The notes under the pieces: model-generated
Told to the model about the DNA's origin: nothing
The model's database searches: none
Seen by the model: only the letters and a program-made list of their open reading frames with translations
Source: CAYYFX01 sp964471155
GTDB lineage: Bacteria > ARS69
Assembly (NCBI GenBank): GCA_964471155.1
Contig: CAYYFX010000004.1
Span: 26,041 to 90,040 of the forward strand
DNA: 64,000 nt
Direction of reading: 5' to 3'
Shown here: positions 7,880 through 16,742 of the stretch, piece after piece
Layout: each line of letters opens with the position of its first letter
Numbering within the stretch: position 1 is the stretch's first letter
Made by a program: the position numbers and the translations under genes

Positions 7880-9108
7880 ATGAATCCACGGGGAGCGGCG
7901 TGGACCCCGCGCCGCCGGACATGGCGCTGGAGCGCGCGCGGACCGGGGATCGCCCTTGCGCGGCGCGGCGTGTCCCACGGCGTGGTCCGGGCGGAGCGCT
8001 CGGCGGCGGTCCCGGGCAAGCCGGGCGAACTCTGGGCGGCGGCGGAGCCGCTGCACTTCCCGGGCGCGCTGCGGCCCGGCCTCGCCGCGCACGCGGCGGA
8101 CGTGCGGCGCACGCGCGCACTGTTCGACCGGATCGCGGACGGGCGCGACGACTTCCGCGACGCGATGGGGCGGCGTCTGGCCGGGCGGCGCGCCTTCGCG
8201 CCGGGCGGCGCATCCCGGGACCTCGCCGACCCGCGCGAGATCGAGAAGGTCCACGCGGACCGCGTGCGCCCGACGGCCGCCCGCGACCTCTGGGCGAAGC
8301 TGTCGTGGATCTCGCGCGACGAGCGCGATCCCTCGCTGCGCATCCGCTTCTCCTTCGGCTCCGAGCGGCACGACGACTGGAGCACGAGCGTCGNNNNNNN
8401 NNNNNNNNNNNNNNNNNNNNNNNNNNNNNNNNNNNNNNNNNNNNNNNNNNNNNNNNNNNNNNNNNNNNNNNNNNNNNNNNNNNNNNNNNNNNNCGCATCC
8501 GCTTCTCCTTCGGCTCCGAGCGGCACGACGACTGGAGCACGAGCGTCGCCCGCGCGCGGGCCGCGGACGAGCTGGCGGAGGCCGCGTTCCCGGAGTGCCG
8601 CGTGCTCGCGCGCGATCCCGCGGTCCGCGCCTGGCTGCGGCGCGCCACGGGCCGGACGGTGCGCCTGTCCGAGCGCATCCTCTTCGCCAACGCGCCGGGC
8701 GGCGGCGCGGCCTTCCACCACGACGCGGAGACCGGCCAGCTCGGCGTGGCGTACGCGCAGCTCGCGGGGAAGACCGCATGGCTGGCGCTGCCGAAGCGCG
8801 AGCTCGCGGAGCACGTCCGGCGTCTCGCGTCGGGTCCGCTCGCCCGGGCCTTCGAGGGACCGGCCCGCGCGCTCCGCACGCTGGAGCGGCATCTCCCGGG
8901 CGTGGAGCGCCTGCTCAACGCGGACCCGCGGCTCACGCGCGCCCTCGCGGAGGCCGGCCGCCTGTACGTCCTCTCCGCCGGGGACCTCCTGTTCCTCCCG
9001 TCCCCCGGACCGGACGATGTGGCCTGGCACTCCGTGTTCGCCCTGGGGACGCGGCCGAGCCTGGCCCTCTCGTTCGGGATCTTCCGCGAGGGGCGAGCCC
9101 GCCGATGA
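7880..9108 (+). CDS. JmjC/cupin_8-like putative Fe(II) oxygenase, split by a false assembly gap
   Basis: The frame from ATG 7880 is interrupted by 100 N, and the part after the gap is in another frame. The 55 bases before and after the N run are identical. Removing the N run and one copy (155 bases) restores one continuous frame of 357 codons plus stop. In that protein the HxD metal motif is H228-H229-D230 (FHHDAETG), followed by AGKTAWLALP. The distal histidine is probably H332 in AGDLLFLP...AWHSV. This spacing matches cupin-like JmjC hydroxylases (2-oxoglutarate and iron). Ribosome binding site GGAAGGGAGG precedes ATG. The stop overlaps the SGNH gene start (ATGA), so the two are likely cotranslated. 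Substrate unknown. Confidence 0.6.
8339..8393 (+). repeat. 55-bp direct repeat, copy 1 (contig end overlap)
   Basis: Identical to 8494-8548 and lying exactly against the left edge of the N run. It encodes RIRFSFGSERHDDWSTSV in the frame of the upstream half of the cupin-like gene. Best read as two contigs that overlap by 55 bases and were scaffolded without being merged, not as a biological repeat. Confidence 0.95.
8394..8493. other. Assembly gap, 100 N
   Basis: Exactly 100 undetermined bases, the usual placeholder for a gap of unknown size. The flanking 55-bp identity suggests the true gap length is negative: the contigs overlap and no sequence is missing. Confidence 0.98.
8494..8548 (+). 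repeat. 55-bp direct repeat, copy 2 (contig end overlap)
   Basis: Identical to 8339-8393, beginning at the right edge of the N run. It reads RIRFSFGSERHDDWSTSV in the frame of the downstream half of the cupin-like gene. Both copies start on a codon boundary of their own half, so collapsing them joins the halves in frame. Confidence 0.95.
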
Positions 9109-10280
9109 CCCCGCGGCGCGGGACCGCGCGCACCGCGGTCTTCACCGCGCTCGCCGCGGTGCTCTCGTTCGCCGTGGCGGAGCTCGGGGGGCGCGCACTC
9201 CTCGCGTTCCGCGCGGGCCCGCGCGCGTTCCTGTACGGCGTCGTGGCCGACGGATCGCCGCGCCGTACCCTCGCGCGGCACGACGACCAGCGGGCGGGGT
9301 ACTCCAAGTACCCCCCGGACGCCGTGCTGCAGGACTTCGATCCGGTCACGGGCGACGGCTTCCGCATCCGCGTGAACGCGCGCGGCTTCCGCGGGGCCGC
9401 GCCGGTCGTGCCGAAGCCGGCCGGAGTGGTCCGTGTGGTCACGCTCGGGGCGTCGTCCACGTTCGGCTACCACGCGCGCGACGGCGAGACGTGGCCCGAG
9501 CGCCTGCAGGCGGCGCTCGCGACGCGCTGCCCGGACGCGACCTGGGACGTGGTCAACCTCGGCATGCCGCACCTCATGGCGGACGAGATCGCGGCGCTCT
9601 TCCGCGCGGAGGCGCTGCCGCTCGACCCGGACGTCGTGACGTTCTACGAGGGCGTGAACGACGCGTCGCTCCGCCGCGACCGGCACCGCGTGCGCCGCGC
9701 GCTCCGCCGCGTCGACGTGCTGCGCGGCGCGTGGCGCGCCCTGCGCGACCACCTGGTCCTCGTGCGCGTGGCCGACGAGCTCGCGCGGCCGCACGCGGAG
9801 CGGTGGGACGCGGCGGCGGTGCGGGCGCACGCGGCGGCGCGACCCGCCCGCTTCCTGGCGGCCCTGGACGCGATCCGCGCCGAGTGCGCGCGGCGCGGCA
9901 TCCGCTTCGTCGTGGCCACGCAGCAGGCCACCTCGCTGGAGTTCCCGCGCGACGCCCTGCGCGGCATGACGTACGCGGAGGAGGAGGCGCGGCTCGCGCG
10001 GCGGCTCGACGAGGGCGGCACCGTGCCCACGCCCGCGCTGTCGTTCCTCGCGCACGCCGCGCTCATGCGCGCCGAGCGGGACTGGGCCGACGCGAACGGC
10101 GTCCCGCTCGTGGACGTCGTGGCGGCGCTGGACGCCCGCCGCGACGTGCTCGTGAGCTGGGTGCACCTCACGCCGGAGGGGAACGCGCTCGTCGCGGCGG
10201 CGTTCGCGCCCGTGGTGGCGGAGCTGGCGTGCGCGGGCGGCGCGTCCGGGGCGACCGCGCCCGGGGCCGCCGCCCCCTGA
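9105..10280 (+). CDS. SGNH/GDSL-type hydrolase, membrane-anchored or secreted
   Basis: 391 residues. An N-terminal hydrophobic segment (about 10-30) suggests a signal anchor. SGNH blocks are visible: GASSTFGYH near residue 113 with the nucleophile serine, an NLGMPH segment after it, YEGVNDA near 180 with the oxyanion Asn, and WVHLTPEGN near 350 with the catalytic His. The family cleaves esters such as O-acetyl groups on sugars or lipids; the substrate is not identifiable. Start ATG overlaps the preceding stop (ATGA), pairing it with the cupin-like gene. It converges on the TMTC-like gene with only 9 bases between. Confidence 0.8.
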   Translation: MTPRRGTARTAVFTALAAVLSFAVAELGGRALLAFRAGPRAFLYGVVADGSPRRTLARHDDQRAGYSKYPPDAVLQDFDPVTGDGFRIRVNARGFRGAAPVVPKPAGVVRVVTLGASSTFGYHARDGETWPERLQAALATRCPDATWDVVNLGMPHLMADEIAALFRAEALPLDPDVVTFYEGVNDASLRRDRHRVRRALRRVDVLRGAWRALRDHLVLVRVADELARPHAERWDAAAVRAHAAARPARFLAALDAIRAECARRGIRFVVATQQATSLEFPRDALRGMTYAEEEARLARRLDEGGTVPTPALSFLAHAALMRAERDWADANGVPLVDVVAALDARRDVLVSWVHLTPEGNALVAAAFAPVVAELACAGGASGATAPGAAAP

Positions 10281-10289
10281 CGCCGCGGC

Positions 10290-12059
10290 TCAGGGCGCCG
10301 CCGCGCCGCCCGCCAGCTCCTCCGCCGCCGCCGCGTTGCCCCGGACCAGGGGATCGCCCGGGAACCGGCGCAGCGCCGCCCGCGCCGTCTCGAGGCCGCG
10401 CTGCGGCTGCCCGGCATCGAAGTACGCCTTGACGAGCCCCGCCCAGGGGCGCGGGTCGTCGGGCTCCTCCGCGCGCCACTGCTCGAAGCGGGCGAGCGCC
10501 GCGTCGGCGCGCCCGAGCCGCTGCAGCAGCACCGCGGAGCGGCTGAGCGCCACGCGATGCCGCGGCTCGCGCGCCAGCACCGACTCGCTGAGGCGCAGCG
10601 ACGCCTCCGCGTCCCCCTCCGCCTCCTCGATCTCGCTCAGGAGCAGGGCCGCCCCGGTGAGCGCCGGATCCGCGCGCAGCGCGTCCTCCAGCACGCGCCG
10701 CGCGCCGGCGGCGTCGCCCGCGTCGCGAAGGCAGCGCGCGTGCATCACGCGGAAGATGCCCGAGGCCGGCGCCGTGCGCAGCGTGGCCGCGGCGAGCGTG
10801 CAGTTGTCGCGCCAGTCCGCGGTGCGCGCGAACGCCGCCGCCCCGCCCGCGAGGACGAGCGCGCCCGCGACCGCGGCGAGGACGGACGGCCGGCGCGCCG
10901 TGAGCGCGGCGAGCACGCCGGCCGCCGCCACGAGGAACCCCGCGGAGGGGGCGTACAGGATGCGCTCCGCCTTCGCCACGCCGATCGGGAACACGAGGTT
11001 GGACAGCGGCAGCACGAGGATCAGGAAGACGCCCGCGCCCCACGCCACCGGGGGCAGGCGCCGCCGGAGCAGCGCCGCGGCCGCGCCCGCGCCGAGCAGC
11101 AGCGCCGCGCCGAGGAGCACGCCCGGTTCGATCCCGTGCGCGATCGGCACCTGTGCCGGCCCGTACTCCGCGGACAGACGCACCGGCGCGACCAGCAGCC
11201 CCACGCTCTCGCCGAACACGCGCAGCGCGGTGCGCACGCGGTCGGCCGCGCCCACCCCTTCCCAGATCGCGGACACGCTCCCCCCGCTCACGACCCGGGC
11301 GCGGAGCGCGAGGAATGCGACCAGGGCCGCGGCGAGCGCCGCGGCGAGCCGCCACCGGCGCGCCGGGACGCCCGGACCGCGGGCGGCGGGCGCCACCCAC
11401 TCCGTCCACGCCACGACGAAGGGCGCCACGATGGCGGACTCCTTCGACGCCGCACCCAGGAAGCAGCTCGCCGCGGACGCCGCCGTCCACACCGCCGCGT
11501 CGCGCGCGCCGCGCGCCGCCAGGGCGCGTCGCGCGGCGGCCACCGCGCCGAGGGTGCCGAGCAGACCCAGGATCTCCGCGCGTCCCACGATCCCGGCCAC
11601 CGCCTCCACGTGCACCGGGTGCACGGCGAAGAGCGCGGCAGCCGCGAATGCGACGCGCGCGTCGCCGAGGACCCGGCGCGCCACGCCGAGCAGCGCGAGC
11701 GAGGCGGCGGCATGCAGCAGCACGTTCACGACGCGGTAGGGCCCCGCATCCTCCGCGCCCGCCGCGCGCTGCAGCGCGTAGGTCGTCAGCGTGAGCGGGC
11801 GGTACAACGCGTGGTCGCCGTAGCGGATGTGCGCCCACCAGCCCGTCGTCCAGAGGGAGCCGGCGCGGGACAGGCCGGTCAGGCGCGGGTTGTCCCGGAC
11901 GATCTCGATGTCGTCCAGCGTGAAGCCCCCCGCGGGGACCCGCGCGTACGCCAGGAGCGCGAGCGCGGCGACCAACGCCGGCGCGATCCAACGCGCCCTG
12001 CCGCCCGCCGGCGCCGCGCCCTTCCCGCGGGCGGAGGCCCGCCGTGCACTCGCTCCCAT
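10290..12059 (-). CDS. TMTC/DUF1736-like multi-pass membrane protein with C-terminal TPRs
   Basis: 589 residues. About ten hydrophobic helices (roughly 25-420) are followed by tetratricopeptide-like repeats (about 435-575). Family signatures are DDIEIVRDNP near residue 48, ALYRPLT near 83, and HPVHVEAVAGIVGRAE near 145, as in bacterial homologues of eukaryotic TMTC proteins. Those have a GT-C-like membrane fold; animal members are O-mannosyltransferases. The DD pair near residue 49 would be the usual catalytic acidic site in a luminal loop. Glycosyl transfer onto proteins or envelope polymers is inferred, not shown. ATG start at 12059. Confidence 0.75.
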   Translation of the reverse strand: MGASARRASARGKGAAPAGGRARWIAPALVAALALLAYARVPAGGFTLDDIEIVRDNPRLTGLSRAGSLWTTGWWAHIRYGDHALYRPLTLTTYALQRAAGAEDAGPYRVVNVLLHAAASLALLGVARRVLGDARVAFAAAALFAVHPVHVEAVAGIVGRAEILGLLGTLGAVAAARRALAARGARDAAVWTAASAASCFLGAASKESAIVAPFVVAWTEWVAPAARGPGVPARRWRLAAALAAALVAFLALRARVVSGGSVSAIWEGVGAADRVRTALRVFGESVGLLVAPVRLSAEYGPAQVPIAHGIEPGVLLGAALLLGAGAAAALLRRRLPPVAWGAGVFLILVLPLSNLVFPIGVAKAERILYAPSAGFLVAAAGVLAALTARRPSVLAAVAGALVLAGGAAAFARTADWRDNCTLAAATLRTAPASGIFRVMHARCLRDAGDAAGARRVLEDALRADPALTGAALLLSEIEEAEGDAEASLRLSESVLAREPRHRVALSRSAVLLQRLGRADAALARFEQWRAEEPDDPRPWAGLVKAYFDAGQPQRGLETARAALRRFPGDPLVRGNAAAAEELAGGAAAP

Positions 12060-12193
12060 GCGGCGATGCTAACAAACGCCCGGCGGAGCCGCGAGCAACC
12101 GCCGGTCGGGGTGGACGTTCCCGCGTTCCTGCGGCAAAGGTGGGGAGGTTGCGGGCGCCGCCTCCCCTGGGCCCGCCCACGCGGAGTCGAGCC

Positions 12194-12631
12194 ATGACCG
12201 TCCAAGAACGTTTCCACCCCGGGCATCTCGCCCGGCTCGAGGTTGCCGCCTGCGCCGCGATGACCGCGGTCCTGGCCGCACTCGCGCTCGTCCCGGCGGC
12301 GGCCGCGCCGGCCGCGCCGGACACCGGCGCCCCGGCCCCGGGCTCCGGGTCGTTCTCCACGCCGCCCGCCCCGGTGGGTACCGTGGATCCGGAGTACCCG
12401 GAAGTCGCCCGCGCGCTGGGGATCGAGGGGCGCGTGCTCTGCGCCGTGACCATCGACGAGACGGGCGTCGTGGTCGCGGTGGAGGTCGCGCAGAGCGCGT
12501 CCCCCATGCTGGACGAGGCCGCACAGGAGGCGCTGCGGCACTGGACGTTCTCGCCCGCCCTGCAGCGCGGGCAACCCGTGGCCTCCCGCGTGATGGTGCC
12601 GGTCCTGTTCGCCCTGAACGGCGCGCGATGA
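12194..12631 (+). CDS. TonB C-terminal-domain periplasmic protein
   Basis: 145 residues. A hydrophobic helix at about 18-40 (AACAAMTAVLAALALV) is a signal anchor or signal peptide. After a short Ala/Pro-rich linker, residues about 60-140 match the TonB C-terminal domain (VDPEYPEVARALGIEGRV, ALRHWTFSPA). The proline-rich spacer that lets TonB cross the periplasm is very short, and no exbB/exbD is adjacent. It may be a TonB-like paralogue and not the main energy transducer. The ATG at 12194 is used because it places the hydrophobic helix near the N-terminus. Confidence 0.75.
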   Translation: MTVQERFHPGHLARLEVAACAAMTAVLAALALVPAAAAPAAPDTGAPAPGSGSFSTPPAPVGTVDPEYPEVARALGIEGRVLCAVTIDETGVVVAVEVAQSASPMLDEAAQEALRHWTFSPALQRGQPVASRVMVPVLFALNGAR

Positions 12632-12710
12632 CCTGAGCCTTCCCGGCGGGGCTGGGCAGGCGACGCTTCGGCGGCTACCCTCGCCCGGCTCCCGCCGCGG
12701 AGGCGCCGCG

Positions 12711-13592
12711 TTGACCCGACCGTCCCCTCTCCTCCTCGCCGTGCTCGTGGGCGTGCTCGTGCTCGTGTGGGGCACCACGTGGGCCGCCATCCGCATCGGG
12801 CTGGGCGGCGTGCCGCCGTTCACTGGCGCCGCGCTGCGCTTCACCGTCGCGTCGGCGCTCCTCTTCCTCGCGATCCCGGTGTTCCGCCTCCCGTTCGAGT
12901 TCGGCCGGAACGCGCGGCGCGTCTGGCTCGCGAACGGGTTGCTGCTCTTCGTGGTGTCGTACGGCACGGTGTACTGGGCGGAGCAGTGGGTGCCGTCCGG
13001 CCTTGCGGCCATCCTCTTCGCCACGTTCCCGCTGTTCGTGGCCCTGCTCGCGCGGGTCCTCCTGCCGGGGGAGCGCACCTCGGGCCGCGTGTGGGCCGGG
13101 CTCCTCCTCGGGCTGGCCGGGATCACGTGGATCTACTCCGAGGACCTCCACGCGCTGGCCGGGGAACGCACGCGCACGGCGGCGCTGGTCTTCCTGCTCT
13201 CCCCCGTCGCCACCGCCCTGTCGAACGTGCTGGCGAAGCGATGGGGCGGCGGGCTCCATCCGGTCACGCTGACGGCGGTCCCGATGGCGATCGGCGCCAT
13301 CCTGCTCGGCTCGGGTGCCGCGGTGTTCGAGTCCGGCACGGTCCCGCGGTTCGACGCCGTCGCCGTCGCTTGCATCCTCTACCTCGCGCTGTTCGGATCC
13401 GTGCTCACCTTCGGGCTGTACTTCCGGCTGCTGGATCGCTACCCCGCCACGAAGCTGTCGTTCCTCGCGTACGGCACGCCGCTCGTGGCGGTCCTCGTCG
13501 GAACGGCGTTCCTCGCCGAGCCGATGACGTGGCGCATCGCGGCCGGCGGGATCCTCGTGCTCTCCGGCGTGGCGGTGGGAACCCGCGCGTGA
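12711..13592 (+). CDS. EamA/DMT-family transporter
   Basis: 293 residues with ten predicted hydrophobic helices arranged as two five-helix EamA repeats (about 7-140 and 150-288). VWGTTWAAIRIGLGGVPP near the start and YWAEQWVPSGLAAIL are typical of the drug/metabolite transporter superfamily. The start is TTG, supported by GGAGG seven to eight bases upstream and the absence of a nearby ATG. Members export amino acids, metabolites or drugs; the substrate is not predictable. It converges on the polysaccharide deacetylase gene. Confidence 0.85.
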   Translation: MTRPSPLLLAVLVGVLVLVWGTTWAAIRIGLGGVPPFTGAALRFTVASALLFLAIPVFRLPFEFGRNARRVWLANGLLLFVVSYGTVYWAEQWVPSGLAAILFATFPLFVALLARVLLPGERTSGRVWAGLLLGLAGITWIYSEDLHALAGERTRTAALVFLLSPVATALSNVLAKRWGGGLHPVTLTAVPMAIGAILLGSGAAVFESGTVPRFDAVAVACILYLALFGSVLTFGLYFRLLDRYPATKLSFLAYGTPLVAVLVGTAFLAEPMTWRIAAGGILVLSGVAVGTRA

Positions 13593-13620
13593 GGGGTCGA
13601 GCCGCGGGCGGGATCGCGAT

Positions 13621-15306
13621 CTAGCGGAGCACGTTCAGGCGGCCGGCGGCCGAGGCCTCGCCGTCCTCGACGACGTACCAGTACACGCCGGCCGGGACGA
13701 GGCTGCGATCGGCGGACCGTCCGTCCCATACGAAACGGTGCGGCCCGGAAGGCAGCGGACCGAGGTCGTGCTCGTCCACGCGGTGCCCGGCCACGTCGAA
13801 GATCCGCACGCGCGTGGAGCCCGCATGTCCGCCGAGGAACTCGATGGTGGTGTGGCCCCGGAAGGGATTCGGGAAGGCGCGTGCCGCCGCGGGCACCCCG
13901 GCGACGGCGACCGGCGCCCCGCTGGCCCCGTAGGCCGGGATGAAGACCTCGGTCGACCAGGCGCTCTCCGAGAGCGCGGCGTCGTAGGCGGTGACGACCG
14001 CCCAGAGGGACTGCGCCGGATCCAGGCCGCGCAGCCAGGCGCGGCACTTCCCGGTCTCCGCGTCCAGCGGGTTCGCGACGTCCACGAAGTAGGATCGCAG
14101 GAAGTCCATCACCTCGTCGAAGCGCGCGATCCAGATGTCCGGGTCGGACGCCACCGTGTCGATGCTCCACTCGAGGTGCGCCACGTCCACCTCGCCCTCG
14201 TGGTGCGACATCAGCACCGTCCACTCGCGGTTCGCCTTCCACACCGCCATGCGGTTCAGGAACGTCGCGCGCGTCTGGGCCTCGGTCCAGGAGTTCGACG
14301 AGCGCGGCACGCCGTGCGGCACCTCGAAACTGGTCTGGTACCCCAGCCGGTACGACCCCTGCGAGTGGTACGGCCACGGCCCCACCGGCCCCGAGCGCGC
14401 GCCGAGGTACCCCAGATCGTTCAGCGTGGAGATCGCCCACTGCGCGTGCGCGTGGTTCGGATATGCGAGGGTCCGGCAACGGTACGAGGGATCGGAGAGC
14501 CGGAGGTGGTCTTCCAGCGCGTCCCCCGCGTCCCCGATCTCCGCGTGCATCTCGGCATCGTCGTGCACGCCGCGCGCGGTGGTGAGCGTCTCCGCCGGTG
14601 CGCCCGCGCCGATCTGCCGGCCGGACACCGGATCGAGGAACTGGGCGTACGTGGCGTAGATCATGTCCGGCGCGGCCAGGCGGACCGCCTCGTAGTCCGG
14701 ATCCGCATCCAACGCCGCCGCGAGGGTGGCCAGGTAGTTCGTGCCCGGCGCCGTGAGGAGCACGTCCAGGTCCGGGACGCCGGCCACCCAGGTCCGCAGG
14801 CGCCCGCCCGCGACGGCGAGCGAGCACGCCTCGGCGCCCGTGTAGCGCAGCGCGACGGCGCGATCGTCGATCAGCGCCGTGTGCTGCATCGTGTGGTTCG
14901 CGATCTCGTGCCCGGCCGCGTGCAGCGCATCCAGGTCGGCCCAGGTCAGCCGCCCCGCCATGCCCAGGTACGCGGGGTTCACGAACGCCGTGAAGTGCAG
15001 GCCGCGCGAGGAGAACACCGGCTCGTACAGCAGGTTGTCGTCGTAGCCGTCGTCGGTGGTCCAGGTGAAGGCCGCGGACTTCCCGCCGGGATACTGCACC
15101 GGATCCGGGTGGACACCGCTGGAGGGCGAGGAGCGGATCTTGTAACCGCGGGGGGCGCCGGACGCGGGCGCCCACTCCAGCAACGCACCGTCCGCCGTGC
15201 GCTCCAGGACGACGAGACCCGTGGGAACGCCGGGCGCCGCCGCGGCCGGAAGGCCCGCGAGCGCCGACGCCGACGCGATGACGAATGCACCGACCCCGTT
15301 GCGCAT
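13621..15306 (-). CDS. Secreted polysaccharide deacetylase with C-terminal FlgD-like/secretion-type domain
   Basis: 561 residues. A signal peptide (about 1-24) is followed by a fibronectin-like strand region, then a NodB-type deacetylase domain. TTDDGYDDN near residue 82 holds the catalytic and metal aspartates, and HEIANHTMQHT near 130 holds the metal histidines. The last about 80 residues (FPNPFRGHTTIEF, VRIFDVAGHRV, GVYWYVV) form the FlgD-like/Por-type C-terminal module common in secreted proteins of FCB-group bacteria such as Eisenbacteria. It probably removes acetyl groups from an N-acetylhexosamine polymer outside the cell. ATG at 15306 has AGGA nine bases upstream. Confidence 0.8.
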   Translation of the reverse strand: MRNGVGAFVIASASALAGLPAAAAPGVPTGLVVLERTADGALLEWAPASGAPRGYKIRSSPSSGVHPDPVQYPGGKSAAFTWTTDDGYDDNLLYEPVFSSRGLHFTAFVNPAYLGMAGRLTWADLDALHAAGHEIANHTMQHTALIDDRAVALRYTGAEACSLAVAGGRLRTWVAGVPDLDVLLTAPGTNYLATLAAALDADPDYEAVRLAAPDMIYATYAQFLDPVSGRQIGAGAPAETLTTARGVHDDAEMHAEIGDAGDALEDHLRLSDPSYRCRTLAYPNHAHAQWAISTLNDLGYLGARSGPVGPWPYHSQGSYRLGYQTSFEVPHGVPRSSNSWTEAQTRATFLNRMAVWKANREWTVLMSHHEGEVDVAHLEWSIDTVASDPDIWIARFDEVMDFLRSYFVDVANPLDAETGKCRAWLRGLDPAQSLWAVVTAYDAALSESAWSTEVFIPAYGASGAPVAVAGVPAAARAFPNPFRGHTTIEFLGGHAGSTRVRIFDVAGHRVDEHDLGPLPSGPHRFVWDGRSADRSLVPAGVYWYVVEDGEASAAGRLNVLR

Positions 15307-15497
15307 CGACGTCCTGGAGAAGGAAAGCCCGGACTCCAGTATAGCCCGAACGAAGTGGTTCGCAGATTGGGGCCGGACGCCTCCCAGGGTGCAGCACCGC
15401 AATGAGTTCCCCTCCCGGGCCGAAGCCGGTTCCACAAGTGTTTGCCACTCAAGGCGTTGCGCCATGCCGGCACAATCTCCGCACCACAAGGGGCGGG

Positions 15498-16613
15498 CTA
15501 CGGCTGCGTGACTTCCTGCAGGACGACGGGGACCGTCCGCTGGTCCCCGTCGCGCACCAGGGTCACCTGCACCGTCTCTCCCACCGCGTACTCGTCCAGG
15601 GCGTCCGCGAGGTCGTCCGGATTGCGGACCGGCTTGCCGTCGATGGCCACGATCACGTCGGTCACGTGCTGCCCGCCCTGCGGATCCGGCCGGAGGCCCT
15701 CGATCCCCGCGGCGGCCGCCGCGCTCCCGGCCGACGTCTCGAGGACGATGACGCCCCGGATCCGTTGCCGGCGGGCGATCCAGTCGTTCGCCACCTGGAC
15801 CCCCAGGCCGGCGCGCGCCGGTCGCCCCGTGGCGATCAGCTGCGGTACCAGCCGCCGGATGGTGTCCATCGGCACCGCGAACCCGACGCCGGCGCTGGCC
15901 CCCGAAGGGCTGTAGATGGCGGTGTTCATCCCGATCATGCGCCCCGCGCTGTCCAGCAGCGGACCGCCGGAGTTGCCCGGATTGATCGCCGCGTCGGTCT
16001 GGATGACGCCGCCGATCGTCCGCCCGGTCACCGTGGTGATCTCCCGCCCGAGCGCGGAGATGATCCCGGTGGTGAGGGTGTGGTCCAGGCCGAAGGGATT
16101 GCCGATGGCGAACACCTTCTGCCCGACCTGCAGGTCCGCGGAGGTCCCGAGCGGAAGCGGCCGCAGCGCCTCGCCCGGCGCGTCGATCCGCAGCACCGCG
16201 AGGTCCTGGTCCGGTGCCGTTCCGACGAGGCGCGCGTCCCACGTCGTGTTGTCCGACAGCGTCACCTTCGCGGCGCTGGCGTTCTGGATCACGTGGAAGT
16301 TCGTGATGACGTGTCCGTCGGCATCCCACAGGAAGCCCGAGCCGGCCCCGGCCGGGATCTCGTCCACGTTCATGCGGAAGGGATTCCGCCGCCACGCGAT
16401 GCTGGTGATGAACACGACCGACGGCGAGGAGTTGCGGAACAGCTCGATCGTGGCCAGCTCGTCCGACGCGAGATCCCCGCGCGCGACCACGGGCGGCGCG
16501 GGAGCGGGAGCCTGGCCCGCCCGGTCGGCCCGGTCGCACCCGGGCGCGGCCAGAGCGAGGCAGCACAGGACGGCGAGGACGGCGGCGACTTCCGGTCGAG
16601 CGGCGACGCGCAT
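15498..16613 (-). CDS. HtrA/DegP-type (S1C) serine protease with one PDZ domain
   Basis: 371 residues. A signal sequence or lipoprotein-like leader ending in CC..APGC (about 1-26) is followed by a trypsin-like domain. Its triad is His in ITNFHVI, Asp in DQDLAVL and Ser in NPGNSGGPLL. A single PDZ domain (about 275-365) carries DVIVAIDGKPV. One PDZ resembles DegS or HhoA more than DegP, which has two. Expected role is periplasmic protein quality control or regulated proteolysis. AGGAGGGAG lies just before ATG. The lipobox is weak (Ala at -3), so anchoring is uncertain. Confidence 0.88.
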   Translation of the reverse strand: MRVAARPEVAAVLAVLCCLALAAPGCDRADRAGQAPAPAPPVVARGDLASDELATIELFRNSSPSVVFITSIAWRRNPFRMNVDEIPAGAGSGFLWDADGHVITNFHVIQNASAAKVTLSDNTTWDARLVGTAPDQDLAVLRIDAPGEALRPLPLGTSADLQVGQKVFAIGNPFGLDHTLTTGIISALGREITTVTGRTIGGVIQTDAAINPGNSGGPLLDSAGRMIGMNTAIYSPSGASAGVGFAVPMDTIRRLVPQLIATGRPARAGLGVQVANDWIARRQRIRGVIVLETSAGSAAAAAGIEGLRPDPQGGQHVTDVIVAIDGKPVRNPDDLADALDEYAVGETVQVTLVRDGDQRTVPVVLQEVTQP

Positions 16614-16672
16614 GGGACTCCCTCCTGCCGCGCACGCTAGCACCGGCCCGCATGCGGGCCAAGGGGACGGGA

Positions 16673-16701
16673 TTGGCCGGACGGGACGGCGCGGGTATCC
16701 T
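16673..16701 (+). promoter_or_regulatory. Candidate sigma-70 promoter for the 16743 membrane protein
   Basis: TTGGCC (16673-16678), a 17-base spacer and TATCCT (16696-16701). Transcription would start about 35 bases before ATG 16743, leaving room for the CGGAGGA ribosome binding site. It lies in the 129-bp gap divergent from the protease gene. Confidence 0.45.
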
Positions 16702-16742
16702 CGCGCCCGCGAGGCGACGGGTGCCGCGCACCGGAGGACGCG

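Noticed and set aside
8339..8548. The 55-bp duplication as a biological direct repeat
   Set aside because: It flanks an N run exactly and collapsing it restores one frame, so it is a contig overlap.
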